Shown here: piece after piece, positions 1-11,043 of the stretch
Position numbering within the stretch: the first letter of the stretch is position 1
Layout of the letters: the number at the start of each line of letters is the position of its first letter
DNA from: Aplysia californica
Lineage: Eukaryota; Mollusca; Gastropoda; Aplysiida; Aplysiidae
Assembly: GCF_000002075.1 (NCBI RefSeq)
Contig: NW_004797329.1
Coordinates: 1,497,854-1,561,853 of the forward strand
Direction of reading: 5' to 3'
Length of the DNA: 64,000 bases
Translations under genes and position numbers: made by a program
The notes under the pieces: generated by a model
What the model was told of the DNA's origin: nothing
Database searches by the model: none
Seen by the model: only the letters and a program-made list of their open reading frames with translations

Positions 1-621
1 GGGAGAAAGGGATGGGTGGGGGAGGAGGAGAGAAATGGTCGATTTCTTAGTAATTTTTTATCCATGTGAAGAGTTCTAGATGTTATATGAAGCGGTTTTA
101 ACTAATAAACCTCTGAGGACAAGACTCCGGACAGGATGACCTCTTTGACGTCACAATGACCCCCTACTCGAGAACCATGGGCATGGTGCCGTGCTGTCCA
201 GTTGAAATCGCAATGCCTATAAATTGTCCAGTCAGTGTTTAAGTTTTGTTTTTATCAGATCTAGGCCTGTCAGATTTATCATTTGACGTCAAATGCATAA
301 ACACAGTGGCTGACCTGATAGAATCTCTGGCAATTCGATAACAAAGTTTGCTTAAGTTTATGTATATATATGGCATCAACAAATCAGGTTACATGCGACC
401 CACTTTTCTTATAAAATTTCGATACGCTGATTCCGAAAATAAAATCAGTTTTTACATGCGACAAATCTATATTTCTACACACATAGCAGCAGGCAGCAAA
501 CTTCAAACGGATTCTGTGCCCCATCTCCCGTCTCCCAATTCTGACTTATCAATAAGGCATACGGCTAAATACATTTGTAAAGAGTTCGCTGACACAACGA
601 CTTTTGTTTAGCGCCAGCGAC

Positions 622-825
622 AAAAAAAAGGCGTTCTGTCAGCGAACGTCTAAAAAAAGGCGTTAGAGTTCTTGTTAAAACGCCTTGTTTAGGGCAAAGC
701 TGACAAAACGCCTTTTTTTCTGCCACTGACTGTAAAAAAAGGCGTTTTGTCAGCGAACATCTAAAAAAAAGGCGTTCTTGTTAAAACGCCTTGAGTAAGG
801 CAAAGCTAGCAAAACGCCTTTTTTC
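622..825. repeat. Two tandem ~110-bp units with nested hairpins
   Basis: The core AAAAAAAGGCGTTTTGTCAGC (first 20 bases are the key part) is followed by GCTGACAAAACGCC plus a T-run, twice in tandem (about 623-731 and 733-825). A second inner pair, AAAAAAAGGCGTT / AACGCCTT, lies inside each unit. Each unit can fold into a long imperfect stem. A lone related fragment with GGCGTTTTGTCAGC sits near 1011-1024. No coding capacity is evident; it could be a MITE tip array or a transcribed hairpin. Confidence 0.75.
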
Positions 826-1208
826 ATGATTATTTGTTTATTTCTCAAAGAAAATAAACAACATTTTTATGTTGTAGCCTAATGGAATGACATTCTGATT
901 AGGGTGCGAGTTCAAACATCAATGTACTGTGCAAAGTAGTTGAGATAATGTAAGAAAACCGAAAATCGTTGATTTCTCGACACTGCTCTGCCTCTGGACA
1001 AAAAAAGTTAGGCGTTTTGTCAGCTTATTACGGCAGTGTATACTAGAATCTAGATCTACTATTATTGCAGTGAAGTGCCCCTAGCCCTAGCCCTAGCCTG
1101 AAAATAAAATCCCTAAACACCTAACATCAACTTTCAAGTTGACGCTTGCATCTACTAACTTACTAAGGGCCTAGATATACTTACTGCATTCGCCAAAACA
1201 TAACTTAC

Positions 1209-1331
1209 CACCAAGTTGTCATTTCGATTTCGCTGGCGCTGGTTGTCATTGCTTGAAGTTGAAGAAGCTGATGAAGACTGTGAATCAGACTCTAAATTAT
1301 CTCTAACAACGCTATCTTTCGACGACATCAT
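1209..1331 (-). CDS. Possible first coding exon of an unidentified serine-rich protein
   Basis: On the minus strand an ATG at 1331 (or the adjacent in-frame ATG at 1328) opens 41 codons that end at 1209 against a consensus donor GTAAGT (1208-1203). The peptide begins MMSSKDSVVRDNLESDSQSS and continues with a Ser-rich run (SSASSTSSND) and a basic, Asn/Arg-rich stretch (QRQRNRNDNLV). The low-complexity, hydrophilic composition suggests a disordered N-terminus. I do not recognise the family. No downstream exon can be followed leftward before the window ends, so the gene would run off the window, divergent from the phosphatase gene. The case rests on the start codon, open frame, non-repetitive composition and strong donor; it could still be chance. 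Confidence 0.4.
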
Positions 1332-1593
1332 TTGGCCTATTTTATTGATTGAAAGTACGATATTTCTTTTCATTCCAGAGCGAAATAAAATTGTATCCAA
1401 GGCTTTAGTCAACATTATTTTCAACAACCAGACTCAGCAGTTTATAATGAAGTAACGATCCCATGAAGTAAAAAAAAAACGCATGCTTGCTTTCTTCTCT
1501 CTGTTTATAAAATGCGTAACTAAATACGATTTCTAGAAAGACAAGATTTAGCCTTGCATTTCCGCGAAGCACTCTTGGCTCATGGACACAAAA

Positions 1594-1626
1594 CACAGAA
1601 TTCTACACTTAGTGTAGAATTCTGTG
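1594..1626. repeat. Perfect 15-bp inverted repeat with 3-base loop
   Basis: CACAGAATTCTACAC is followed by TTA and then its exact complement. The hairpin lies about 260 bp upstream of the possible minus-strand start codon at 1331. It could be a dyad protein-binding site or the tip of an inverted-repeat element. Confidence 0.8.
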
Positions 1627-2880
1627 ACACAAAATCAGCAAGTTTTACAATACATGTAGTTACAAGATCGACAGGGGAAAATGTAACCGTCCATCGCCTT
1701 TGGTAGGCAACCTGGAGTAAGTAGCCTACAAGTAATAATGTTTTATCATTGTTAGGCTAGAGCATCGACTACGACTAATGCATCTATTAAAGTTATCATT
1801 TATTACTATCATTATTATTGTTGTTGTTGTTGTTATTATCATCATTATTATAATCTGTTCATAATATTTTCATTGGCTTCAACATTTGTAATTTGTAAAA
1901 CGGTAGGCTCGATCGAATAACTTGCTGTCCACATGTGATTGCCCTCAAGTGTGGGTCTCGAGAAATAATCATGTTAGTCTTTCAGAGACTTTAATTATTT
2001 GGGTGTCTAAGATATCAAGCGCTGCTTTTGTTTTGTTGTATTTTTGTATTTTTTTATAATTTTTTGTTGGGCTTTTTTTTTTTTTTTTTGCTTTGTTGTT
2101 GCTGTAGATTTTTATTTATTTATTTATTTGTTGTTTTTTTGCGCGCAATGAACTTCACGCTCCCCTACTGACAGCTCAGAACAGAATATATAATAATATT
2201 AATATACTACTTTTAAAATTCTGAAATCAGAAACTCTTACGATCCATATCCCTAAAAGAACATGTTGGAGAAAACAAAACAAGAGAAAAACGCTTCTGTC
2301 TTTGCTGTGCTTATATTGGGAATCTCAAGCTCCCCACATGCATCCAATACAATATCAACTCAGAACTTTTGTATGCTGGATTGTGCTTGCAGTGCACAGT
2401 CATCGGCAACAGCAGTGGGCAGGCAGGCATGATATTTATTTATAACAGTTATAAAGTCTTTATATGATATCTATTTATAACAGTTATAAAGTCTTTTGGG
2501 AGGTGCCTGGTTTCCCCCGAGGACGCCTTCTTTTTTTCTTTTTCCATGTATAGTCTCGTGTTGCCTTTTCTCATAATTAGTCTTTATAGTCTTAATTCTG
2601 CACCACATGTGACGAGAGAGACTCAATAATAATTATAATATATGAGACGACAGCTACTATCGCTCGGAGCGTGAATGCACCCACTATGATCTCTTCACTA
2701 GGTGAAACGATGTTGAGGTCATGAATGCTGAGCTCCATTGCAGTGATTTTGTCCAACTTTCAATATTGGAGCCAGTATCCTAAAGTGTTCGAATATTCCC
2801 GCAAAAAGTTTTCTAATTCTATGTTTCATTGTTTCGACCGCAAATTGTAGTAAACGAGCTCCGTATAAGATTTCAACTTT
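1627..2880. other. Non-coding stretch, T-rich and AT-rich
   Basis: No supported gene. It holds short simple repeats (ATT/GTT-rich 1800-1850, T-runs 2040-2130) and a local direct duplication of ATATTTATTTATAACAG-like sequence (2430-2495). No recognisable transposon ends were seen. Confidence 0.5.
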
Positions 2881-3182
2881 CTCCAGGGATCCTCTTCTGT
2901 CCCATAATTCTCATTGTAGGGTGAGCAGCAGTGTCCCCAAAAGGCGGCTCAGATACCCTCAGTGCTGCCAAAATAGACCTTCACCTAAGGCCGGTAATGA
3001 AACGACTAAAGCCCATGGCAACCTAACTTTCACTATTCAGGTTTGTGCCAACAGCTCCCAATCCATACAATTACAAGCCGGCAGCCACCGCACCTAGTCA
3101 TCGCCAAATTAATTTGATGGGGGTGGACGACTAAGACAAGAGAAGTGATAGATGAGAGCAGATGGGGTGTTCTTTTTAGCAG

Positions 3183-3350
3183 AGGTTTTACGCGCCTGCA
3201 ACTGCGTAAGGTCATATGAGCGCCAGAAGATCAGAGGTGTTACGAGAGAGTAACAAACATAAAAATAAGAAGGGGAGATAAAGAAAGACGATATATGTTT
3301 GATACGAAAGAAGAAGCAAACCACACCAGAGCAACCGCCAACCACCCACG
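3183..3350 (+). repeat. Shared-head dispersed repeat, body B
   Basis: It starts with the head TTTTACGCGCCTGCAACTGC, AAGGTCATATGAGCGCC (3186-3224) and continues into the 'B' body (AGAAGATCAGAGGTGTTACGAG, GGGGAGATAAAGA, CAAACCACACCAGAGCA). Reverse-oriented relatives lie at 27936-28076, 39245-39425, 43172-43343 and 43987-44171. It is SINE-like in size, but I see no clean tRNA promoter boxes. Confidence 0.7.
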
Positions 3351-3614
3351 AGCAAATGTTTCACTTGCACAAAGTATTGTTTAAAGTAAGAAAGAGTAGT
3401 GGAAACATTATCAGACCCACTTTCTTTTTTAGGGCCAAGTGCATCTGACGGCAAGATAATACAAAAGACGACCAGATTGATATCTAGGTGCAGGTGGCTG
3501 CCAAAATGCCATCCATGTTGAAGGGCAGAATACTGCCTGGTGGAGGTATCACAGGAGTCTCGCAGTCCCAGCTGACTAGGACTTGTGGGCCCTGGCCAAG
3601 ATGGTAGAAGATAA

Positions 3615-3906
3615 CCGGAGACGTCTCCGGCGATCACCTAGAAACTATTCGGAGACGCGGCTCCCCCACACTGCTTTACTGCTTTGGGGGGTCAAACTGC
3701 GCATTGATTGCTGCAGATCACACATAGCCACTAAAAATGTCGCCAATCAATTATTTTCAAGAAAATTTCAAACCTAACTGCAAAATATCAAATTTTGGGT
3801 TAAGAAAGGGGTATGCCCCCCTGTAGCACCCCAAGATTTTTTTACTCTGTCTAGAGGCACAAAGCATTGATTTGATTGGTCTATATCTCCGTCGGAGACG
3901 TCTCCG
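3615..3906. repeat. Segment bounded by two copies of a CGGAGACGTCTCCG palindrome
   Basis: CCGGAGACGTCTCCGG at 3615-3630 and CGGAGACGTCTCCG at 3893-3906 are self-complementary and lie about 280 bp apart, with non-coding sequence between. This could be a small MITE with palindromic ends; alternatively two binding-site-like dyads. Confidence 0.4.
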
Positions 3907-4082
3907 AAAAGATACTGCGGGCCTAGGACACCAACTCGGTGGTTGCTCAGTGCTGTTGCGTCCAGATCAGCATGGCCGTCTATTGCCACCCGCCCCTAAC
4001 TGCTTACCACTGGCCTGCTTCATCAACTTTGAAGCTACGGACGAGAAGAATGCTTAGATATTTACGCTTTGAAATGACATTG

Positions 4083-4310
4083 TTCATATTTCACACTAGG
4101 CTTCAGGACCCGTAATCGTGAGATTGGGGGTTCGGGGGTTTTGAGACTCAGCTCGGTTCGACGTTGTGTCCTTGGAAAAAGACGCTTTGCACGAATTTCC
4201 CATTGGCTCGGTCCTTTCGGAGATGGACGCTAAACTCGGAGGTTCCGCCCCATAAACAACCTAACAGTGTTGATATGGGCATCAAACCTATACCATTAAT
4301 TAACCATTTT
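4083..4310 (+). repeat. tRNA-derived SINE copy
   Basis: A tRNA-like head (GACCCGTAATCGTGAGATTG, then GGTTCGGGG resembling a Pol III B box) is followed by the conserved core TTGTGTCCTTGG-AAAAGAC-CTTTGCACGAATTT, and a tail with GGACGCTAAACTCGGAGG and GATATGGGCATCAAACC. The head and core match the copy at 4966-5325, but the tail differs. The TTGTGTCCTTGGGNAAGACACTTT core is typical of several aquatic-animal SINE families. Confidence 0.75.
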
Positions 4311-4485
4311 CACCAATAAGCGTAACTACATAAATTATATTATATTCATCTTTCCTCGCTCCCCAGTCAACCACGATCTACCTCCTATAGCCTACTCTCT
4401 TTCAAAACGAGTCAACACATCCCCTCAGTTCCACCCCCCTCACCTCAACCATCTTTTTCTGCATAACATCTCCCCCCTCCCCCCC

Positions 4486-4488
<3 letters not shown>

Positions 4489-4531
<43 letters not shown>
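4489..4531. repeat. (CA)n microsatellite
   Basis: About 20 uninterrupted CA dinucleotides preceded by a C-rich tract. Confidence 0.95.
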
Positions 4532-4532
<1 letters not shown>

Positions 4533-4965
4533 CTCCTACTCCCTTTTTAAAAAACCTTAATTATCACAGTTCACTATTTCATATAAGCTATTTGCCCCCC
4601 CCCCCTCCCCCACCTCCCCAAACCTCCGAGTCCCCGGATTGCACTGCAGATTGATCTCTTTTTACCTTTTATTTTATTCACAGTGTTTACTTTTTACTAT
4701 TACGATTACGACCTCCCCGACCTCGGTGACCTTCTTCTTCTTCCTCGGGCTCATTCTTCTTCCTCGTTCTCGATGACAGCAGTTAGCTAGGCCTAGACAG
4801 TCAGTCCGATGTCGCACACAAAATGTGCAGTGCGCTTCAAATCTGAGAGCGAGCTTTCTCTCAAGGGGAGTCACACTCTGCCACGTCTGTGTACAAAGGA
4901 TGGCGTACGTAGCGCGGGCAGTGCTATGAAGGATTATGGTTGGTCCTCGGTGACCATCCTTTGCA

Positions 4966-5325
4966 GTTTGTTTCCTACTCTAGTGGTTAGGCTACCGGAC
5001 TCGTAATCGTGAGGCTGCGGGTTCGGGGATTCGAGCCGCGGGCCCGACATTGTGTCCTTGGGAAAGACACTTTACACGGATTTTCCCCACTTCACCCAGA
5101 TGGGAATGGGTACTTAGCTATAGACAGTGAAAGATCTTGTCAGTTTGTTAGTGTTTGAGCGCTTAACCAGCTGCTTGCACTGAATCATTCCCAGGAAGCT
5201 GAGAATGTTTCTGAGAGTTCTATGGTCTGCAGTGTAATTTGTAAAGCGCATATATAGAGCCTAGTTTCGAGTGGGGACATGTGCTATACTAATGCTATTT
5301 ATTATTTATTATTATTATTATTACT
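4966..5325 (+). repeat. tRNA-derived SINE copy with (ATT)n tail
   Basis: The head TAGTGGTTAGGCTACCGGAC, B-box-like GGTTCGGGGATTCGAG, and core TTGTGTCCTTGGGAAAGACAC are followed by a long body and a tail with TGTAAAGCGCATATATAGAG and (TTA)n. The AAAGCGC...tail plus (TTA)n type is also seen at the 3' end of the LINE at 45870-46690, which fits a SINE that borrows a LINE 3' end. Confidence 0.8.
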
Positions 5326-5339
5326 CCTACCTCCTCCAC

Positions 5340-5767
5340 AGCTGCCCCTTCAATGCCTAGGCTGTACTACCTATATTACATGTCCTGGGCAACAACGCCA
5401 TTGCACACCGGACAGGTCCATAAATGCTCAGTTCCCCCCAGCACCAAAGCCCGCAAGGTATCCATACTGTCTGATTATGGCGACGTCTTTCCTTTCCACA
5501 TAATTGTTCCTTTATTCCTTCTCCACTCTCTATCCCAATTTCCCCCATCCTAATGATTGCGTGGTGTTCTCCTGTCTCCCTGTCTTCTTCATCCCGCAAC
5601 TTTTTCTCCAGGGTCTTCAACACTTCTCCTTTGTCAAATTTCACCTCACCATCAACCACGGCACTGCCTGCCAGCCTATCAGCCTCCTCATTGCCTTTCA
5701 CTCCAGAGTGCCCAGGACAGAATATCAACGTGATGGCTCTAAGTGATGAGTGTTGTATTGGGTTCAT
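5340..5767 (-). mobile_element. Non-LTR retrotransposon (LINE) remnant, RNase H region
   Basis: A 136-codon open frame on the minus strand starts near 5767. It carries FCPGHSGVKGNEEADRLAGS, the C-terminal signature of a retroelement RNase H domain. Following residues (LKTLEKKLRDEE, HHAIIRMGEIG) fit the tail of LINE polyproteins with RNase H (I/Jockey-like groups). No endonuclease or reverse transcriptase remains, so this is a truncated fossil. Confidence 0.75.
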
Positions 5768-5820
5768 CTATTCACTCCGAAGAAAATGCCTAGGCTTCAC
5801 GCCATCTCCAAAAATAGAAC

Positions 5821-6264
5821 ATATGTCACAACATTGTGGGATCAGGCGCTCGTCAATTTTTGGGCTTGTGGAGTTATTGGTACAATTGGTACAATATGAA
5901 GAAAGCATATTCATTTGCTTAGCTTTCTATGAACCCCCCCCCCCCCCCCCCCACACACCCATTTATCTAGAATAGAAGTCGAAATGTTTGCGATTGAAGG
6001 AGGTGAGGGTAGCATGGTTTCAGGGGTAAAATTATCAAGAGAATGGCCGCCAAAGTTTGGAAACTTCTACAGCTTGAGAGTCCTTGAAAACTGAAACTTT
6101 ACATTTTCAGTAAAATTCACATGGAAATGTGTTTTTATATATGGACATAAAAGGTGTTGAGTCAAAAAAAACCAACAAAACAAACCAAAAATGTGATAAA
6201 AATTGCCAGTTTCTTCGATTTCATTATTTTGACGACCGCCTGATTCCACCATGATGTATCATAT
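5821..6264 (-). mobile_element. MITE family 1, copy in intergenic DNA
   Basis: The left end ATATGTCACAACATTGTGG, ATCAGGCGCTCGTCAATTTT pairs with the right end TGACGACCGCCTGATTCCACCATGATG. Internal similarity to the copies at 16199-16672 and 60982-61411 is clear (TCAACACCTTT and GGCCGCCAAAG motifs). The orientation matches 16199-16672. A C-run (5934-5951) interrupts it. Confidence 0.8.
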
Positions 6265-7481
6265 AGAAATACAGAGTTGGAGACTGATCCCGTAAATAGA
6301 TCGAATTTTACTCACTGTCTGTGGAGTAGGTTATTATATTATCAGAACATGTACATCATAAAAAAAGACAGGTGTATTTATAACTTCTACGCACAATGTA
6401 TTATTATATTACGTGCATTATTTTCGCTTTTTGAAAATGGAACTGTGCAATTAGGAAATGTTAAATTGTAAATGAAACCAAGTGCCCCCCCCCAAAAAAA
6501 AAATAAATAAAAAAATAAAAAATAAAATAAAATAAAAATAAAAAATAAAAAAATAAAATCACACCATCACGCACAAATACGCACGCCCAACCATTGCATT
6601 TTATGGGGCTGATTCGAGGGGGTGGGGGGGGGGGGTGGGGTGGGGGGGGGGGAACAACAACAACATTGGATTGTTTTTTAGAAATATCTCATCTAGTCAG
6701 TGAAGGAAAATTTAGAAAAATGATAAAATATTTATCTATAAAAAAAGAACAACTTTAAAAGTAAAAGGCCTTATAATTGCTTTTGTTTTTTTTTATTAAC
6801 AATGTGTTAGGTGATAAAATAAATTATAACGAATGTAAAAGCTAGATAGCTAGATTTTATCTGGCTGGCGAGAATCTTATCCTTCATAATTTTTGTTGGA
6901 TACTGATGAAACCTCTACAAAAATCGATCTATATGATTAATATAACTTGTTTTCTAGAACCTGTTTCTTGCCTGCCACGAGCTAACTGTTCTATCTGTGA
7001 CTATCGCCCTTTCGTACTTCCGGCTACTCTAACCAATCAGAGAGTTTACTCATAATTATAAACTCTCTGTACCAATGAAATTATGTATGGCATGACCAGA
7101 GGCTCAGAGTCGGGGTTGAGCGCCAGGCCTGTGCAAATGCCATGGGCTAATAAATAATAATATCATTATTATTAGGCCTGGGCCTAGATCTATCATTATT
7201 ATTACAATTTCGGAGAAGCGGAAACCAAAGACCATATATACACGGTCCATGCTGAAACAGTCTGGTATCGATACTAAAATATGAAATGAATCGACTTTCC
7301 AACTGTTGTGGAATCGATCCCACACCACCTCGGTCGGAAGTAGAAAAAGCATTCAAAACGTCCGGTCATCAAGTGAGGCATTATTGAAAGAATGTTCATT
7401 AGAGTGTCCATGGCCAGAGGCGTTTAGGGCCAGAAGCAAAAAAAGAACCTCAAATGAGAGCATAATTATTAAGTTTCCAGA
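6265..7481. other. Upstream region of the phosphatase gene
   Basis: No gene before the ATG at 7482. It contains A-rich (AAAATA)n sequence at 6490-6560, a G-run at 6620-6652, and AT-rich unique sequence. The promoter of the phosphatase gene should lie near its right end, but I cannot identify a TATA box or initiator with confidence. Confidence 0.4.
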
Positions 7482-7550
7482 ATGACCTCTCCGACAGAAC
7501 GTGAATTCGCCGAATTCGACTCAAACAGTGTTTGGAATGAAGTGTATCAG
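7482..7550 (+). CDS. PTPN1: PTPN1 exon 1
   Basis: 23 codons, reading [20 protein letters not shown] and then VYQ, followed by donor GTAACG. The EREF...W...Y pattern matches the N-terminal helices of PTPN2 (EREFEELD...W..LY) and PTPN1. It ends in phase 0 and joins RLKNEAS of exon 2. The start is the only in-frame ATG that gives this motif. Confidence 0.88.
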
Positions 7551-10500
7551 GTAACGTAAAAGTAAATCTCTATCCTCCTACTCCAGATTGTCAAGACATC
7601 ATGGATTAAATTTAATGACTTTTATGATCATGATGATCCCAAATCTCAAACTTCAATCAAGTCAGCAAATTGCAGTCCATCATTAGAATCTAGATAATCT
7701 AGATTAGATCTAGATCTAGGTCTAGACCAGGAAGACTGAGGAAGGACTTTCATAACGAGCGACCATCCTCCCAACAAATGGCCGCGGCTATTCGGACTCG
7801 AGTCCGAACTGAACAGCCTCCCGCGGCTATTCAGACTGTCTGTGGCTATTCGGACTCAAACTTCAATGTGTGTGCACAATCACTAGCAGGTGTACACGGA
7901 GATACCACATGACAATGTGAAGCAAAGCAGTTCTACCTTGGCGTTCCTCGGTCTACAATCTGGCCAAGGAACTTTCAACAAATGGACGCCAACTGGTGAC
8001 CCAGCGCGAACTGTGGTTTTAGTCTTTTCTTTACAAAAAACGAACATAATAATAAAAGTAGGGCCGGGCGGTGGGTAACGGTATGGCATGGAATATAGAT
8101 CTATAAAACATGGGTCTCAATAGTCCGCTATTTAGCGGATTTCCGCTACCGCCAGTTCCTCCGCAAAACTCTGCTGAGGCGATAGCGGGCCAATCAGAAA
8201 GAGAGTTGTTGGGAGCAGGGTGACTGCCAGGCCCCGGGAATTTTTAAAAAATCGCCGAGACCCGCGAAAATACATATAAAAGATCTCAAATTTGAAAACC
8301 AAATCCAATAACGTCTTTAAGTTCATTTCTGCCGGTCGCGAAATGATTGTGACATTAATTCGGCTCTGAGAGTATGTTTCACGCGAACTAGTGGCTTTGG
8401 CGGCAAGCGGAATTGTGTCACCAATGCTCGACTAGAAAATCAGGATCTACTTTCGCTTTCATTACCACCCAGAAATTTGTCAGTAATTGTCTGATAACAC
8501 AACGTTTATTGTAACATGCAGGTTCGGCATTACAAACGGGGTGTCGCCATGAAAATAAATAAATATTCGTCACTGTGCTGTCACTTGTGCGGGCAACAAA
8601 AAAAAAAAAGAAAAGAAAGTTGTATAAGCGTCTTGTCGGGCTTGCCATTGTGACCGGTCAATGAACCTGCGCGCATTCTGAGCGCTGCGAAGTACAGGAC
8701 TCAGGAATAGGGGGAGATTTTATTGATTTTTTAAAAAGACGCACTCGGGGATAGGGGGAGGGCTGGACGCAACACCTGAGGACAAAAACAGACAAACTGA
8801 AACTGAAAATAAATGTTTAATGTATAGAATTTTGATTACTACTTCAGCTCTCTGCGTTGGTGCAGGCCTTGTGAAATCGGGAACGGTCATAACTTGTAAA
8901 CGAGTTATGGAACTTAGGGGCCTGAGTGTTCGCGTTTCATTGGATTGGTGACAGTAAATTAGATCTCTGTATTTTAGCTTTCTGTTCAAGATTCACAGAT
9001 TCTCAGTATCACTGCATCTTCTTACCCTCCCACAGTTCTTACACCTCTCACACTGAATAGGTCTACTTGAGCTATTCTACTGTACTTTGAGTTTGAGCAT
9101 TATTTTTGTCTTTCACGTTTATTATATTTGGCCTCTATATATATATGATATGAATCATGACAGTCGATATTCTGGTTCCAGGCTCAAAACAAGATTCATT
9201 TCTATATATATAGTTTATGTATACAGGCGAATATGATGAAGGGAAAATATTAATAAGTCGCACAAGACCCCAGGCGCCACCACTTTCTGTACGTAATCAA
9301 GATTGTAAATATTTGGTACGTGACTCTTACTTGAAATTATCTTCCAAACTCTCAAATTAGTGTGAAATAACCTTGCTGTGATAAATTGATGGTTTTTATT
9401 TCAGCATTCTAGGGTTCAACAGTATAATAATAAGGCCGGCACTATTTCTCCGAACGTTCGGGAAAATAAAGCTGGGCACTATTTCTCCGAACACTCTGAA
9501 ATCACACCCTTTCCCGCATATTTCGGATAATAAAAATAAAATATAGATCTATAATTATATTATAGGCCTACCAAAGATTGTTCGTATACAATATGGTTCA
9601 ATCGGTCCAAAAAATGTCCGTATTTATATATGCTACAGTTCCAAACAGTTTTTCGCTACAGATATGACGTGTGGCCTATGAAGGGTGCTGCTCTTAAACT
9701 TAATGTGTTGCGTTCACTCGTGAGCTGTCTAGATCTAGATCTATGGAGGGTTATTGATAACGACACATAGAGCTAGCATCTGCGTTTGTCGAGGCCGCGA
9801 CCAATCAATCGTGGCTCGATTTTTTGGTCCCCGAAAAAGTCAAAAAAAAAAAAAGAAAATGAAACTCTTTACTTTTGAAAGAAAGTTCACTTAGCTTCAC
9901 TTCGTCTCTTTCTCACTTGTTGTCACCACGTTGATTTGTTGAATACGTTACAGTTACATACGATTTGTATTGCTGTTCCTCTTTTATTTTTCGTTCATTT
10001 TTCCCTCTTTGTGGTGTTATATTTTGTTGGTGTGTATTTTTTTTTCTTGTTATTGTTCTGATGTGTTGTTTTTCTATTAATTTTTTTTTTTGTTGGGGAA
10101 AAGGGGGGGGGGGGGGTTGTATAGTGTAACGTCATTTAATTTGATGTTCATACAAAAGGTATTGTGTAACGTCATTTAATTTGATGTTCCTACCTTCATT
10201 AGATTCTAAATATATATACCTGTATAGATTTAAATGTGCTATGTTAGAGCGTTCCACCAAAACCAAGTACAGGTACTGACACTGGCAGGCCCCCTGTGTG
10301 TGGTTCCATAATTTCCATGCAATATCCTGTACTTTTTTAAACAAATTACGCACATTTAGGGTTAAAACGGTCAATATTCTTCGGACAGGTGGACACACGC
10401 CCTTATTTGTTAATTGTTGTGGTTGTTTCTGGGCTGTTCTAGTTTTGATTTCATTCTGTTGTGAAACCTTTCTTTTTCACGTTTTTACACTCATCTAAAA

Positions 10501-11000
10501 ATCTCTAGACTAGATCTAGCTCTTGAAAATTGAAATAGATCTTTAAACCCAAAAATTTGCTCCGTTTTTTTTTTTAATGGACGATAACCGTCCACTCAAA
10601 AGAAAAGAGGGTCAGATTTCTCCGTCTCTCGGGTGCCTCAGGCAGTACCCGCCTCGCTAAACCAGTGGGCACACGGCCGGAGGAGAAGCTGAGAACAGAT
10701 ACCACCTTTGATTTGCTCCTTCCCAGACCTCGCAGAATGACGGAATGAAAGTTGGCGCCGAACTCTCGCAAATAGGCAAACAATCACGACCAGAGCGGAA
10801 GCCGGAAACCGTTCGGAGAAATAAAGATCGGCACTATTTCTCCGAACGTTCGGAGAAATAGTCACTTCGTAATAATAATGGGTGTTTCGCGAAAATGGGC
10901 TTCTGTGGCGATCTCCTGGAAAGTTCCTCCTTTTTTGGAATTCTGAGTTGAGACCCATGATAAAAAAAGGGAGACGCGGTATTGTGTTTACTTGTGTGTA

Positions 11001-11043
<43 letters not shown>

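Noticed and set aside
1078-1120. Telomere repeat
   Set aside because: Only three CCCTAG units and scattered CCTAA; not a true telomere array.
3212-3637. 141-codon minus-strand frame
   Set aside because: It crosses a body-B dispersed repeat and has no recognisable domain.
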